From Butyrivibrio sp. (GTDB lineage: Bacteria > Bacillota > Clostridia > Lachnospirales > Lachnospiraceae), in assembly GCA_017413105.1 (NCBI GenBank), contig JAFPVA010000272.1, positions 1-51,623 of the forward strand: 51,623 bases of DNA, written 5' to 3'. The notes below the pieces were generated by a model that was given only the letters and a program-made list of their open reading frames with translations, searched no databases and was not told the DNA's origin. The position numbers and the translations under genes were made by a program. This document shows, one piece after another, positions 45,836-51,623 of the stretch (position 1 is the stretch's first letter; the number at the start of each line of letters is the position of its first letter).

Positions 45836-46090
45836 TCACAATAGTCTACTGGGTTTCATGTCCAAAATGCTCTTTTCCTTACCTTTTTTAGAGGGAGTAA
45901 GGCTCTTATTGATACTGGAGATTTCACTGCACCAGCGCCTTCTTTCAGCATGTTCCAGATTCATTACCTCGTCCATTCCCCAGTGGAAATAGTACGAGAT
46001 AAAAGACATCTCCTTGTACAGTTCATCCTTTGGATAGAGCTTTAACCCTCCTGAATAAAATTTATAGGTACCTCGAAAGTCTTTCCGCAA
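45836..46090 (-). CDS. DUF6760-like second assembly chaperone frame, probably expressed by -1 frameshift
   Basis: The conserved part is LYPKDELYKEMSFISYYFHW followed by EVMNLEHAERRRWCSEI, which matches the small DUF6760 proteins found beside tube genes in CIS clusters. The frame overlaps the preceding chaperone gene by 49 nt and lies in its -1 frame. The only upstream in-frame start is a TTG at 46090 without a ribosome site. No ATG, GTG or TTG stands just before the conserved LYPKDELY segment, and the first in-frame ATG would cut into it. The upstream frame contains a perfect slippery heptamer at 46063-46057. The likely product is therefore a 189-aa fusion with the upstream chaperone. Separate expression from TTG or a non-standard codon after the AGGAGGG at 46052-46046 is the alternative. 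Confidence 0.8.
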   Translation of the reverse strand: MRKDFRGTYKFYSGGLKLYPKDELYKEMSFISYYFHWGMDEVMNLEHAERRRWCSEISSINKSLTPSKKGKEKSILDMKPSRLL

Positions 46091-46404
46091 TCAGGACATA
46101 CACACCGCATAACAGGTGGTTCTACATCGTTGATTCTCTGATACATATCCTGTAAAAAAGCAAGATCCGCAGTGAAAAGCTTCTCAATTGTAGTAGCTGA
46201 TATGGTATCAACTCCTTCAAGCTCAGTGATTACCTTGCTTAGGATAACGATTGTAAGATATGAGGGATTTGCTAAAACTCTCGGGTCCCTTGTGGCCGCT
46301 ATCTCATCTCCCGCTGTCGCCAGCTTCATTTTTCCTCTTCTGTGAAGTTCCCCTGATGCGTCCATATATCCCTTGGGAAGTGTGAACTCATACGTAGTTT
46401 CCAT
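46042..46404 (-). CDS. Tail assembly chaperone (gpE/gpG-like position) with Cys motif
   Basis: The 120-aa protein has the CIS pattern FTLPKGYMDASGELHRRG, 'MKLATAGDEIAATRDPRVLA' and 'TADLAFLQDMYQRIND', known from small proteins next to CIS tube genes. Its C-terminus has a short Cys cluster (CVCPDCGK), half a zinc ribbon. In contractile phages the gene after the tube encodes an assembly chaperone extended by -1 frameshifting, as in P2 E/E'. It has AAGGAGG before the ATG and is separated from the tube gene by 103 nt containing a strong hairpin. Confidence 0.87.
   Translation of the reverse strand: METTYEFTLPKGYMDASGELHRRGKMKLATAGDEIAATRDPRVLANPSYLTIVILSKVITELEGVDTISATTIEKLFTADLAFLQDMYQRINDVEPPVMRCVCPDCGKTFEVPINFIQEG
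46057..46063 (-). promoter_or_regulatory. Candidate -1 ribosomal frameshift site A AAT TTT
   Basis: Read in the chaperone frame, the codons are ATA AAT TTT ATT, giving the X XXY YYZ heptamer A AAT TTT, 13 nt before the zero-frame stop TAA (46044-46042). A shift by -1 re-pairs on AAA TTT, continues in the DUF6760 frame and yields 116 + 73 = 189 residues. An AGGAGGG lies 4 nt downstream; no obvious stimulatory pseudoknot was folded by eye. Confidence 0.6.
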
Positions 46405-46455
46405 AGCATCCTCCTTAAAAGTTTTTTAATCTTTTTGCTGCTTGTTACCTTTACA

Positions 46456-46481
46456 GGATACAGGGCCGAGGCCCTGCATCC
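46456..46481 (-). promoter_or_regulatory. Strong intercistronic hairpin after the tube gene
   Basis: GGATGCAGGGCC pairs with GGCCCTGTATCC around a 2-nt TC spacer (one G-U pair). There is no U tract after it in the minus direction, so it is not a classical terminator. It would protect the abundant sheath-tube message at its 3' end and reduce read-through to the chaperone gene. Confidence 0.6.
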
Positions 46482-46507
46482 GAAAAAATAGCAAATTTGC
46501 GAAAGTC

Positions 46508-47005
46508 TTAGTTTGGTATGATGAGTTCCTCATACGCAATTTCAACAGACTCGATGGCAACATCGCTGTTCTTTGCATCAAGATCAGGAGCTGTATACTT
46601 GGTTACCCAGGCATTCTTCAGTGTCCACTGTCTTGCGCCCTGAGCTGTTGATACCAGTGTATTTGGTGCACCGGAGTTGATATCGATAAGTTCTATCGTT
46701 ACGCTCTGACGTGGAATCTGTCCACGAGTCTCACTCACACACTCCATTACCCATGTCTTGAAAGCACTTGAAAGAATGTAACCCATCTTGAGAGTAACAT
46801 TTCCATGTTTTACAAGGCCCGGGATCTTAACTGGTGCCAGTGATCCAGAATTACCCTGACGAAACTCAATGACATCAACTGTAGCCTCTATTCCTGTAAC
46901 CTCGCTAAATGCAGCTGTACCCGGAATTGTATCAACTGTAACAACGAAGTTCATTTTGGTTAATGGATAAGCACTTTGTCCATCATTCTTATAAGCATCT
47001 CCCAT
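46508..47005 (-). CDS. Inner tail tube protein (gp19/Afp1-like)
   Basis: The 165-aa product shows the tube signature 'YPLTKMNFVVTVDTIPGTAA', 'FSEVTGIEATVDVIEFRQGN', 'KIPGLVKHGNVTLKMGYILS' and 'KNAWVTKYTAPDLDAKNSDV' with the closing 'AIESVEIAYEELII'. It forms hexameric rings stacked inside the sheath. Length matches the family. It follows the sheath gene by 19 nt with an AAGGAG site, the classic sheath-tube pair, and is probably among the most highly expressed genes of the cluster. Confidence 0.97.
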   Translation of the reverse strand: MGDAYKNDGQSAYPLTKMNFVVTVDTIPGTAAFSEVTGIEATVDVIEFRQGNSGSLAPVKIPGLVKHGNVTLKMGYILSSAFKTWVMECVSETRGQIPRQSVTIELIDINSGAPNTLVSTAQGARQWTLKNAWVTKYTAPDLDAKNSDVAIESVEIAYEELIIPN

Positions 47006-47024
47006 AAGTCATGACTCCTTTCTA

Positions 47025-48722
47025 TTATTCTGCTCCGCCGCCAGCTTCAGATGTATGCTGAGTTACTCTGAAGATCACAAACTCTGCCGGACGGGATGGT
47101 GCTATACCAATGTTACAGATAAGTCTGCCATTCATAATGTCATCACGGGACATTGTTGTAGGTCCAATCTCTACGAAGTATGCCTCGGAAGCTGAGCCTC
47201 CTACAAGCATTCCGCTTCTCCAGAGTGTATCAAGGAAACCGGAGATTGTGAGATTAACTCTCTGCCAAAGAGTAGGATCATTAGGCTCAAATACAACCCA
47301 GTTGGTGTTAGCCTTGATGCTCTCTTCAACGAAGATGAACAGTCTGCGGACATTGACATACTTGAAGGCGCTGTTGGAAGAAGCTGTTCTTGCGCCCCAG
47401 ATGCGGATGCCCTGTCCAGGCAACTGCCTGATGAGGTTGATTCCTTCAGGATTAAGGATATCCTGCTCATCCTTGGTATAGTTTACAGAAAGGCCGGAAC
47501 AGAATACTACTTCGTTAGCAGGTGCTTTATGAACACCTCTGTCGATATCTGTTCTGGAATATACACCCATAACTGCTCCTGATGGGGGAACAAATCCAGG
47601 CTTACTTGATGCTCTGTCAAATACCTGAATCCATGGATGATACATAGCACAGTATGTTGAATCAACTATCTGTCTGAAGCCGATCAGATCATTTGTCTTG
47701 GTCATTTCCTTCGGCATATCAAGAACTGCGAAACGGCTGTGGAGATTTGAGCAGTGGCCAACAAGAGCTACTTCAACCTCAGGGATTGTAACTCCGGGGA
47801 TAGCCATCATGCTGACAATGTTATTCTCAACAAATGCCTGAAGTCCGGTTCTCTTTCCGGGTCCGAAATCCTCACCGATAAATGTTCCTGCATCAACCTT
47901 GGAAACTGATCCGTCCGTTCCACCGTCAAGGATGAATACTCCATCTGTTGCTTCCTCTCCGAGGATCTCTGCAACAGGATTTCCTGCTGCCTTCTGAGCA
48001 GATACTTCAACCTTAATGATGTCGCTTCCGGCAAGCCTTGATCCGATGTATCTCGGAGACTGTGTATTAAGTGAGAGCTCCGGATAGTTCTCAACGTCAT
48101 CGCCGTATCTGACAGTCATATCGATAGTTACAAGATAGAGCAGAGCCTTTGGAATGATGTCTGCATCCACTGCTGAATCAGGGATGTCATCCTCAAAAGT
48201 TACCTCATCATCAAAGATAGTCTTGATCTTGGTGTAAGTATCTTCAAATACTACAAGATCGCCCTCTCTGAAGCCTTCAAGACTCTTAGCCTTGAAGCCG
48301 GTCTCTGTCTTCTCAATAAGCTGTAATTTACGCTTAGTATTGGTAGAAATCATAACCTGAATCTTATTTCCCCAGGTTCCGGGACTGGATGCCTTGATAT
48401 CAAGGATGCCCTTCTTAGCTGAAGCGCTTTTTGCATCCTTAGGAGCTACACGCATTACATAGCATCTTGTTCCGCCGTTGTCGAAGAACTGTTCAACGCT
48501 GGGTGCCAGATAGCGGTATTCTCCGTATCCAAACTCAGAAAGGAAACCGCCGAACTGTTGATGGAAGCTCTTCATGCTTGTTACGAGAAGTGGTGCTCCC
48601 TCCAGCGGGCCTTTTTCTGCTAATCCGATAAAGCCTGCTGTACTTGTACCTACGCCTTCGATACCTCTGGGAGAATTATCATATTCTTCAACGTATACGC
48701 CTGGTGATAAATACTCTGCCAT
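47025..48722 (-). CDS. Contractile tail sheath protein
   Basis: The 565-aa protein has the sheath N-terminus EYLSPGVYVEEYDNSPRGIE and 'VGTSTAGFIGLAEKGPLEGA', which forms the handshake arm. A variable middle follows (residues about 110-270), then the conserved C-terminal part with 'YHPWIQVFDRASSKPGFVPP', 'GIRIWGARTASSNSAFKYVN', 'RRLFIFVEESIKANTNWVVF' and 'EPNDPTLWQRVNLTISGFLD'. Only one sheath gene is present, whereas several extracellular CIS (such as Afp and PVC) have two or three. It lies 21 nt after the PAAR-like gene with an AGAGG site. Confidence 0.98.
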   Translation of the reverse strand: MAEYLSPGVYVEEYDNSPRGIEGVGTSTAGFIGLAEKGPLEGAPLLVTSMKSFHQQFGGFLSEFGYGEYRYLAPSVEQFFDNGGTRCYVMRVAPKDAKSASAKKGILDIKASSPGTWGNKIQVMISTNTKRKLQLIEKTETGFKAKSLEGFREGDLVVFEDTYTKIKTIFDDEVTFEDDIPDSAVDADIIPKALLYLVTIDMTVRYGDDVENYPELSLNTQSPRYIGSRLAGSDIIKVEVSAQKAAGNPVAEILGEEATDGVFILDGGTDGSVSKVDAGTFIGEDFGPGKRTGLQAFVENNIVSMMAIPGVTIPEVEVALVGHCSNLHSRFAVLDMPKEMTKTNDLIGFRQIVDSTYCAMYHPWIQVFDRASSKPGFVPPSGAVMGVYSRTDIDRGVHKAPANEVVFCSGLSVNYTKDEQDILNPEGINLIRQLPGQGIRIWGARTASSNSAFKYVNVRRLFIFVEESIKANTNWVVFEPNDPTLWQRVNLTISGFLDTLWRSGMLVGGSASEAYFVEIGPTTMSRDDIMNGRLICNIGIAPSRPAEFVIFRVTQHTSEAGGGAE

Positions 48723-48743
48723 ATACTTTACCTCTTTTCTTTT

Positions 48744-49133
48744 TTAATTTGCCGTGACCTTCATCTGGGCCGGATTGGTAATGGATATTGAGCCAGCATA
48801 AGCACACATCATTTTGCAGTCATTGGTAAGACAAGGCTTACCGCCAACTAATATCTTGGGCTTGGTGGGTATCCAACAGCCTGCCGGTACAGGCATACAT
48901 GGCTGCGGAGTCAGAACCCCCAAGGCTGCAGCAGTAGCAGCTGCAACAGCGGGATTAGCCAGCGACATACATAGTCCAAAAGGTCCGATATTGGCTCCCC
49001 CCTGACAATCCTGGATTGTCGCTGTAGGCTTTCCTCCGGCCAAAACCTTGGTCTGAGAAGTAACCCTTATGGGTGCCGGTGCATTTCCCATGGTACATAC
49101 CGCTGTTCCGCCGATGGTTACCAGCTCACTCAT
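48744..49133 (-). CDS. PAAR-like spike tip protein (DUF4280)
   Basis: The 129-aa protein has the DUF4280 pattern: 'GGTAVCTMGNAPAPIRVTSQ', 'ATIQDCQGGANIGPFGLCMS', 'ANPAVAAATAAALGVLTPQP', 'CMPVPAGCWIPTKPKILVGG' and 'CKMMCAYAGSISITNP'. Seven or more conserved Cys residues could bind metal or form a compact cone. DUF4280 proteins sharpen the spike of CIS and can carry cargo. It overlaps the preceding gene by 8 nt (translational coupling). Confidence 0.93.
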   Translation of the reverse strand: MSELVTIGGTAVCTMGNAPAPIRVTSQTKVLAGGKPTATIQDCQGGANIGPFGLCMSLANPAVAAATAAALGVLTPQPCMPVPAGCWIPTKPKILVGGKPCLTNDCKMMCAYAGSISITNPAQMKVTAN

Positions 49134-49935
49134 TGTTTACCTCTTCCTTTCCAGGTAAAGATTCTACCTTTATCGCGTCTTCCATTAGATCAATTTCGCC
49201 GTGCTGAAGATGAAAATCCACGGTTTTGAAATAATCCACATCCCCGGTTCTGAAACGGATCAGATAATCCAAGGTGCTGGAATCATCTCTTACCTTCAAT
49301 GAAAAATCACCCTCTGGTCCGGCTCTTCCGTAAATAATACGGTATATCAGCTCGTTTACCTTATGTTCCGATGTCATCGGAGATCTAATGGTGACACATG
49401 TCTGTGTCTCTTTTTCCAGGACCTCAAAAACCTCGTAGCGCTCTCTGGTTTCTGATAGCAGAGCATATTTCATGCTCTCCAGTTCAATCCTGCCTCCAGC
49501 AGACCTTGGAATAAGATTCATCAGGTATTTTCCTCTCTTTTCCAGGACACTGCTAAAGCCGCATATCGGACGACTTAAGTGTATCGCCTCGATAGCACTA
49601 AGCTCCGGAAGGGTTCCGCAAATTTTAAGCACTTCTCCACCTACTCTATTTTTCTCTGACGGCATCAGGAAAACATCGAGTAAAGGCATCCTTGGATCCA
49701 GCGTTTCAAATGTGATATTTATGTCCGCATCGTCATATCCGTTAACACTAACATGCATAAGAAAGTCTTCTTTGCCAAGGTTAATGAACAGCCAGTTCCC
49801 GTTGCCCTTGTCCAAAGGCCTAAGGACTTCGTTTCCGGAACTGAAGCGGGCAATAGTCTCATTTATATCTTTCCCTGTAGTGGTATCAATGAGATGCAGC
49901 ACTACTGAAAGAGTCGCTTTGATCACTGTTGTCAA
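49126..49935 (-). CDS. 269-aa beta-rich CIS protein (regulatory-like N-terminal domain)
   Basis: The N-terminal 95 residues ('LSVVLHLIDTTTGKDINETI', 'FINLGKEDFLMHVSVNGYDD') look like a carboxypeptidase-regulatory or Big-type beta sandwich, a type seen in proteins next to DUF4255 genes in Gram-positive CIS loci. The C-terminal half (about 100-269) is of unknown fold. The start is a TTG with GGGGG 12 nt upstream. A GTG three codons later is possible. It sits between the cap and the PAAR-like tip genes with tight spacing. Role unknown; a terminal adaptor is possible. Confidence 0.8.
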   Translation of the reverse strand: MTTVIKATLSVVLHLIDTTTGKDINETIARFSSGNEVLRPLDKGNGNWLFINLGKEDFLMHVSVNGYDDADINITFETLDPRMPLLDVFLMPSEKNRVGGEVLKICGTLPELSAIEAIHLSRPICGFSSVLEKRGKYLMNLIPRSAGGRIELESMKYALLSETRERYEVFEVLEKETQTCVTIRSPMTSEHKVNELIYRIIYGRAGPEGDFSLKVRDDSSTLDYLIRFRTGDVDYFKTVDFHLQHGEIDLMEDAIKVESLPGKEEVNNE

Positions 49936-49944
49936 CTTATCTTT

Positions 49945-50535
49945 TTACCCCCTTTCTTCGCCTGTAATTCCCAATTCGAAGCTTGCATCGGTTACGCGTG
50001 GTGTATTGATGTACTCGCCACTCGATAAGTATACGGGAGCCGCCCTGTAGAACAGGCTAACCTGATAGGGCTTGTTGATAGCCTGCCATACCCGTACCTT
50101 TTCCTCCAGACTTATCTTCGCCTGAGACAGTAAAATTGGAGGTTCCTGAGTTTCAAGCCAGGATTGGAGATCATTGGGTGAAACGACACTGTAGTCGTTC
50201 ACTATCTGCGCTATTCGTCCAATGATTTTTTGTATATCCGGATCCTTTAGTCCCATCTGACCGGATCCGTTTATGAAGACCATATAGTAAAGAGCATACG
50301 GTCTTGGCGGTCTTGCAATCTGTGCCCTGCCCCTCTGGATATATCTGGGGCCCGTTACTTCCAGATCTTCCCTAATATCATAGAGATAAAGTCCCACCAG
50401 ATAGTCAACATCCTGTGAAAGAGGGGATGATATCTCAATATTATTAGGAGAAGGGATTGGCTCCGGGCACATCTTTTCCCTCAAGGTTTTGATAATATAT
50501 GCACTAACATCTGAAATAATCGGATAATCAGCCAT
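49945..50535 (-). CDS. Tail terminator/cap protein, DUF4255 (Afp16/Pvc16-like)
   Basis: The 196-aa protein has the DUF4255 pattern 'YPIISDVSAYIIKTLREKMC', 'YLVGLYLYDIREDLEVTGPR', 'RPPRPYALYYMVFINGSGQM', 'IGRIAQIVNDYSVV' and 'VRVWQAINKPYQVSLFYRAA'. In extracellular CIS this family closes the distal end of tube and sheath in place of a phage head. It is present from the start of the cluster with an AAAAGGAAG site, which supports a head-less particle. Confidence 0.95.
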   Translation of the reverse strand: MADYPIISDVSAYIIKTLREKMCPEPIPSPNNIEISSPLSQDVDYLVGLYLYDIREDLEVTGPRYIQRGRAQIARPPRPYALYYMVFINGSGQMGLKDPDIQKIIGRIAQIVNDYSVVSPNDLQSWLETQEPPILLSQAKISLEEKVRVWQAINKPYQVSLFYRAAPVYLSSGEYINTPRVTDASFELGITGEERG

Positions 50536-50591
50536 CTATACTTCCTTTTGTATTTGTACGAATGATGTGCAAAAAAGGTAAAACTGCTCTG

Positions 50592-51623
50592 TCAATTTAT
50601 TGCATCGATGATCGTGTCAATCTTTTCCTCAGCATCCTTCTGCATCGTATCTGTCAGACATATTCCATAATTTGTCCCGGATAGATATTCCGCCTCACAT
50701 CCGAAATACGTAAGCGCATCCGCCTCGTTTAAATACAGATATGACTGGGAAACAACCTTGTCCCTCATCTTCTCCGGTTCAGTACTGGTGCTTTCCTTGT
50801 ACATCTGATCACTTCCCCGCTTAAAGATGTAAACCTTCGAACCCTGAGTCATGGTCGCTGTGTACTTGGAATCATCATAGAAATATCTGAACGGTGTACA
50901 ATCTGAAATGGTCTTTAAGCTTACATATTCGGAAGCACCATTTCCTGTATATTTATTAAACATGTACTTGTTATTCTTTTTATAGAGTTTGGTCGCAACC
51001 TGTTTCGCCAAAGTATTGCCGGCCTCAATGCCGCTCTTACCCAGCTTGGAAGCTACTACGCCTGCAACTGCAAGTTCCTTGTCGCTCATCTCATCTAGGT
51101 CCTTGCCCATTGCTTCCTCAAGTTCTTCTTCCAGGGCATCTGCAGATATTGAAGTAGCATCTGCTGAAAGAGTTGGTGTTGTAGAATCTGCACCAAGTCC
51201 TGATGCATCTCCGCCACCAGCTCCGGCTCCACTTCCACCGGCCCCGCCAGCGCCCGAACCTGATCCTCCGGCTCCACTTCCACCGGCTCCGCCTGCTCCT
51301 GAACCTCCGGCTCCGCTTCCTGATCCATCTGCGCCTGAACCTGATCCTCCGGCTCCGCTTCCACCGGCTCCACCAGCTCCTGAGCCTGATCCTCCGGCTC
51401 CACTTCCACCGGCTCCGCCTGCTCCTGAGCCTGAGCCTCCGGCTCCACTTCCACCGGCTCCGCTTCCACCTGATCCACTACCGCCTAAGCTTGATCCTCC
51501 GGCTCCGCTTCCTGATCCGCTACCGCCTGAACCTGATCCTCCGGCTCCGCTTCCTGATTCGCTACCGCCTGAGCCTGATCCTCCGGCTCCGCTTCCTGAT
51601 CCGCTACCGCCTGAACCTGATCC
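50592..51623 (-). CDS. Partial protein with long Gly/Ser/Ala-rich N-terminal region (5' end outside the window)
   Basis: The frame of the C-terminal 172 residues (from MGKDLDEMSDKELAVAG) stays open upstream without a stop to the right edge, so the visible part is 343 residues. About 145 of these are GSGSG, GAGG and GSGSGAGG type low complexity (51190-51623). A short helical stretch with 'ADSTTPTLSADATSISADAL' follows, then the C-terminal domain with 'KLYKKNNKYMFNKYTGNG', 'TPFRYFYDDSKYTATMTQ' and three late Cys residues. I do not recognise the domain. The competing frame over the repeats (Glu/Pro/Gln-rich) lacks support and ends inside the domain. Whether this gene belongs to the CIS operon is unclear; the next gene follows after 56 nt. 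Confidence 0.8.
   Translation of the reverse strand, partial: GSGSGGSGSGSGAGGSGSGGSESGSGAGGSGSGGSGSGSGAGGSSLGGSGSGGSGAGGSGAGGSGSGAGGAGGSGAGGSGSGAGGAGGSGAGGSGSGADGSGSGAGGSGAGGAGGSGAGGSGSGAGGAGGSGAGAGGGDASGLGADSTTPTLSADATSISADALEEELEEAMGKDLDEMSDKELAVAGVVASKLGKSGIEAGNTLAKQVATKLYKKNNKYMFNKYTGNGASEYVSLKTISDCTPFRYFYDDSKYTATMTQGSKVYIFKRGSDQMYKESTSTEPEKMRDKVVSQSYLYLNEADALTYFGCEAEYLSGTNYGICLTDTMQKDAEEKIDTIIDAIN
51190..51623 (-). repeat. Short-period Gly-Ser-Ala coding repeats
   Basis: GGATCAGG, GGAAGCGGAGCC and GGCGGTAGC blocks recur with a period mostly of 9, 18 or 48 bp and continue past the right edge. All codons in the real frame are Gly, Ser or Ala with a few exceptions, giving a flexible linker. 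Copy number is probably variable between strains. Confidence 0.85.

Noticed and set aside
51095-51478. Glu/Pro/Gln-rich ORF over the right-edge repeats
   Set aside because: It is out of frame with the convincing C-terminal domain, which stays open through the whole repeat region in the Gly/Ser/Ala frame. Its composition is just the other reading of the GC-rich repeats.
27926-51623. Defective prophage or R-type tailocin
   Set aside because: No lysis, terminase, capsid or fibre genes are present, while the DUF4255 cap, DUF4280 tip, AAA+ ATPases and paired J proteins are typical of CIS rather than P2-type tailocins.

Overview
The window is one co-directional gene cluster, transcribed right to left on the minus strand. 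It encodes a contractile injection system (CIS), a phage-tail-like device, with an unusually large accessory set. There are no capsid, portal, terminase, integrase or lysis genes, so it is not a prophage. Moderate GC, strong AAGGAGG-type ribosome binding sites, a Sec-signal surface protein with Thr/Gly linkers and tandem His/Cys 'HEHEY...C...C' modules, and SpoIIE/STAS-type regulators suggest an anaerobic Clostridia, most likely Lachnospiraceae (for example Butyrivibrio-like). That assignment is inference; no marker gene is present apart from one tRNA-Leu.

Layout in transcription order. (1) 51623-50592: partial Gly/Ser/Ala-rich protein cut by the window edge. (2) 50535-45836, particle body: DUF4255/Afp16-like cap, a beta-rich 269-aa protein, a DUF4280 PAAR-like tip, contractile sheath, inner tube, a tail assembly chaperone and an overlapping DUF6760 frame. 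The last two probably form a -1 frameshift pair. (3) 45819-38504: a second tube-like protein carrying about 1,000 residues of tandem repeats, and a 1,210-aa coiled-coil protein with an internal duplication; these are the tape-measure candidates. (4) 38473-27926, baseplate: two CIS-tube/Afp7-like proteins, gpD/gp27-like hub, gp5/VgrG-like spike, gp25, two baseplate-J proteins and a gpI-like protein. (5) 27859-25092: a small signalling and envelope set, comprising a STAS protein, an FtsE-like ABC ATPase without permease, a membrane HATPase, a membrane SH3b protein and a 75-aa protein. (6) 25052-9688: an AAA+ ATPase, a long 174-nt hairpin, a secreted/membrane-anchored 1,249-aa surface protein, two large paralogous proteins flanking a small possible chaperone, and a second AAA+ ATPase. 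(7) 9657-326: a membrane SpoIIE-type PP2C phosphatase and a 2,527-aa protein. (8) 1-325: tRNA-Leu(AAG) with its own promoter and terminator, then strong hairpins at the left edge.

How the parts could work together (inference). The sheath and tube are built on the J/gp25/hub/spike baseplate, with length set by a repeat or coiled-coil ruler and the end closed by the DUF4255 cap. The AAA+ proteins may assist assembly. The paralogous large proteins and perhaps the giant protein are cargo candidates, with the 200-aa protein as a possible chaperone. The phosphatase, STAS protein and HATPase could form a partner-switch controlling assembly or firing. The FtsE-like ATPase, SH3b protein and surface protein could link the device to the Gram-positive envelope. 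No recognisable tail-fibre gene is in the window. The most noteworthy items are the perfect A AAT TTT slippery heptamer at the chaperone/DUF6760 overlap, the repeat-bearing tube protein, the paralogue-chaperone-paralogue set, and the embedded regulatory genes.
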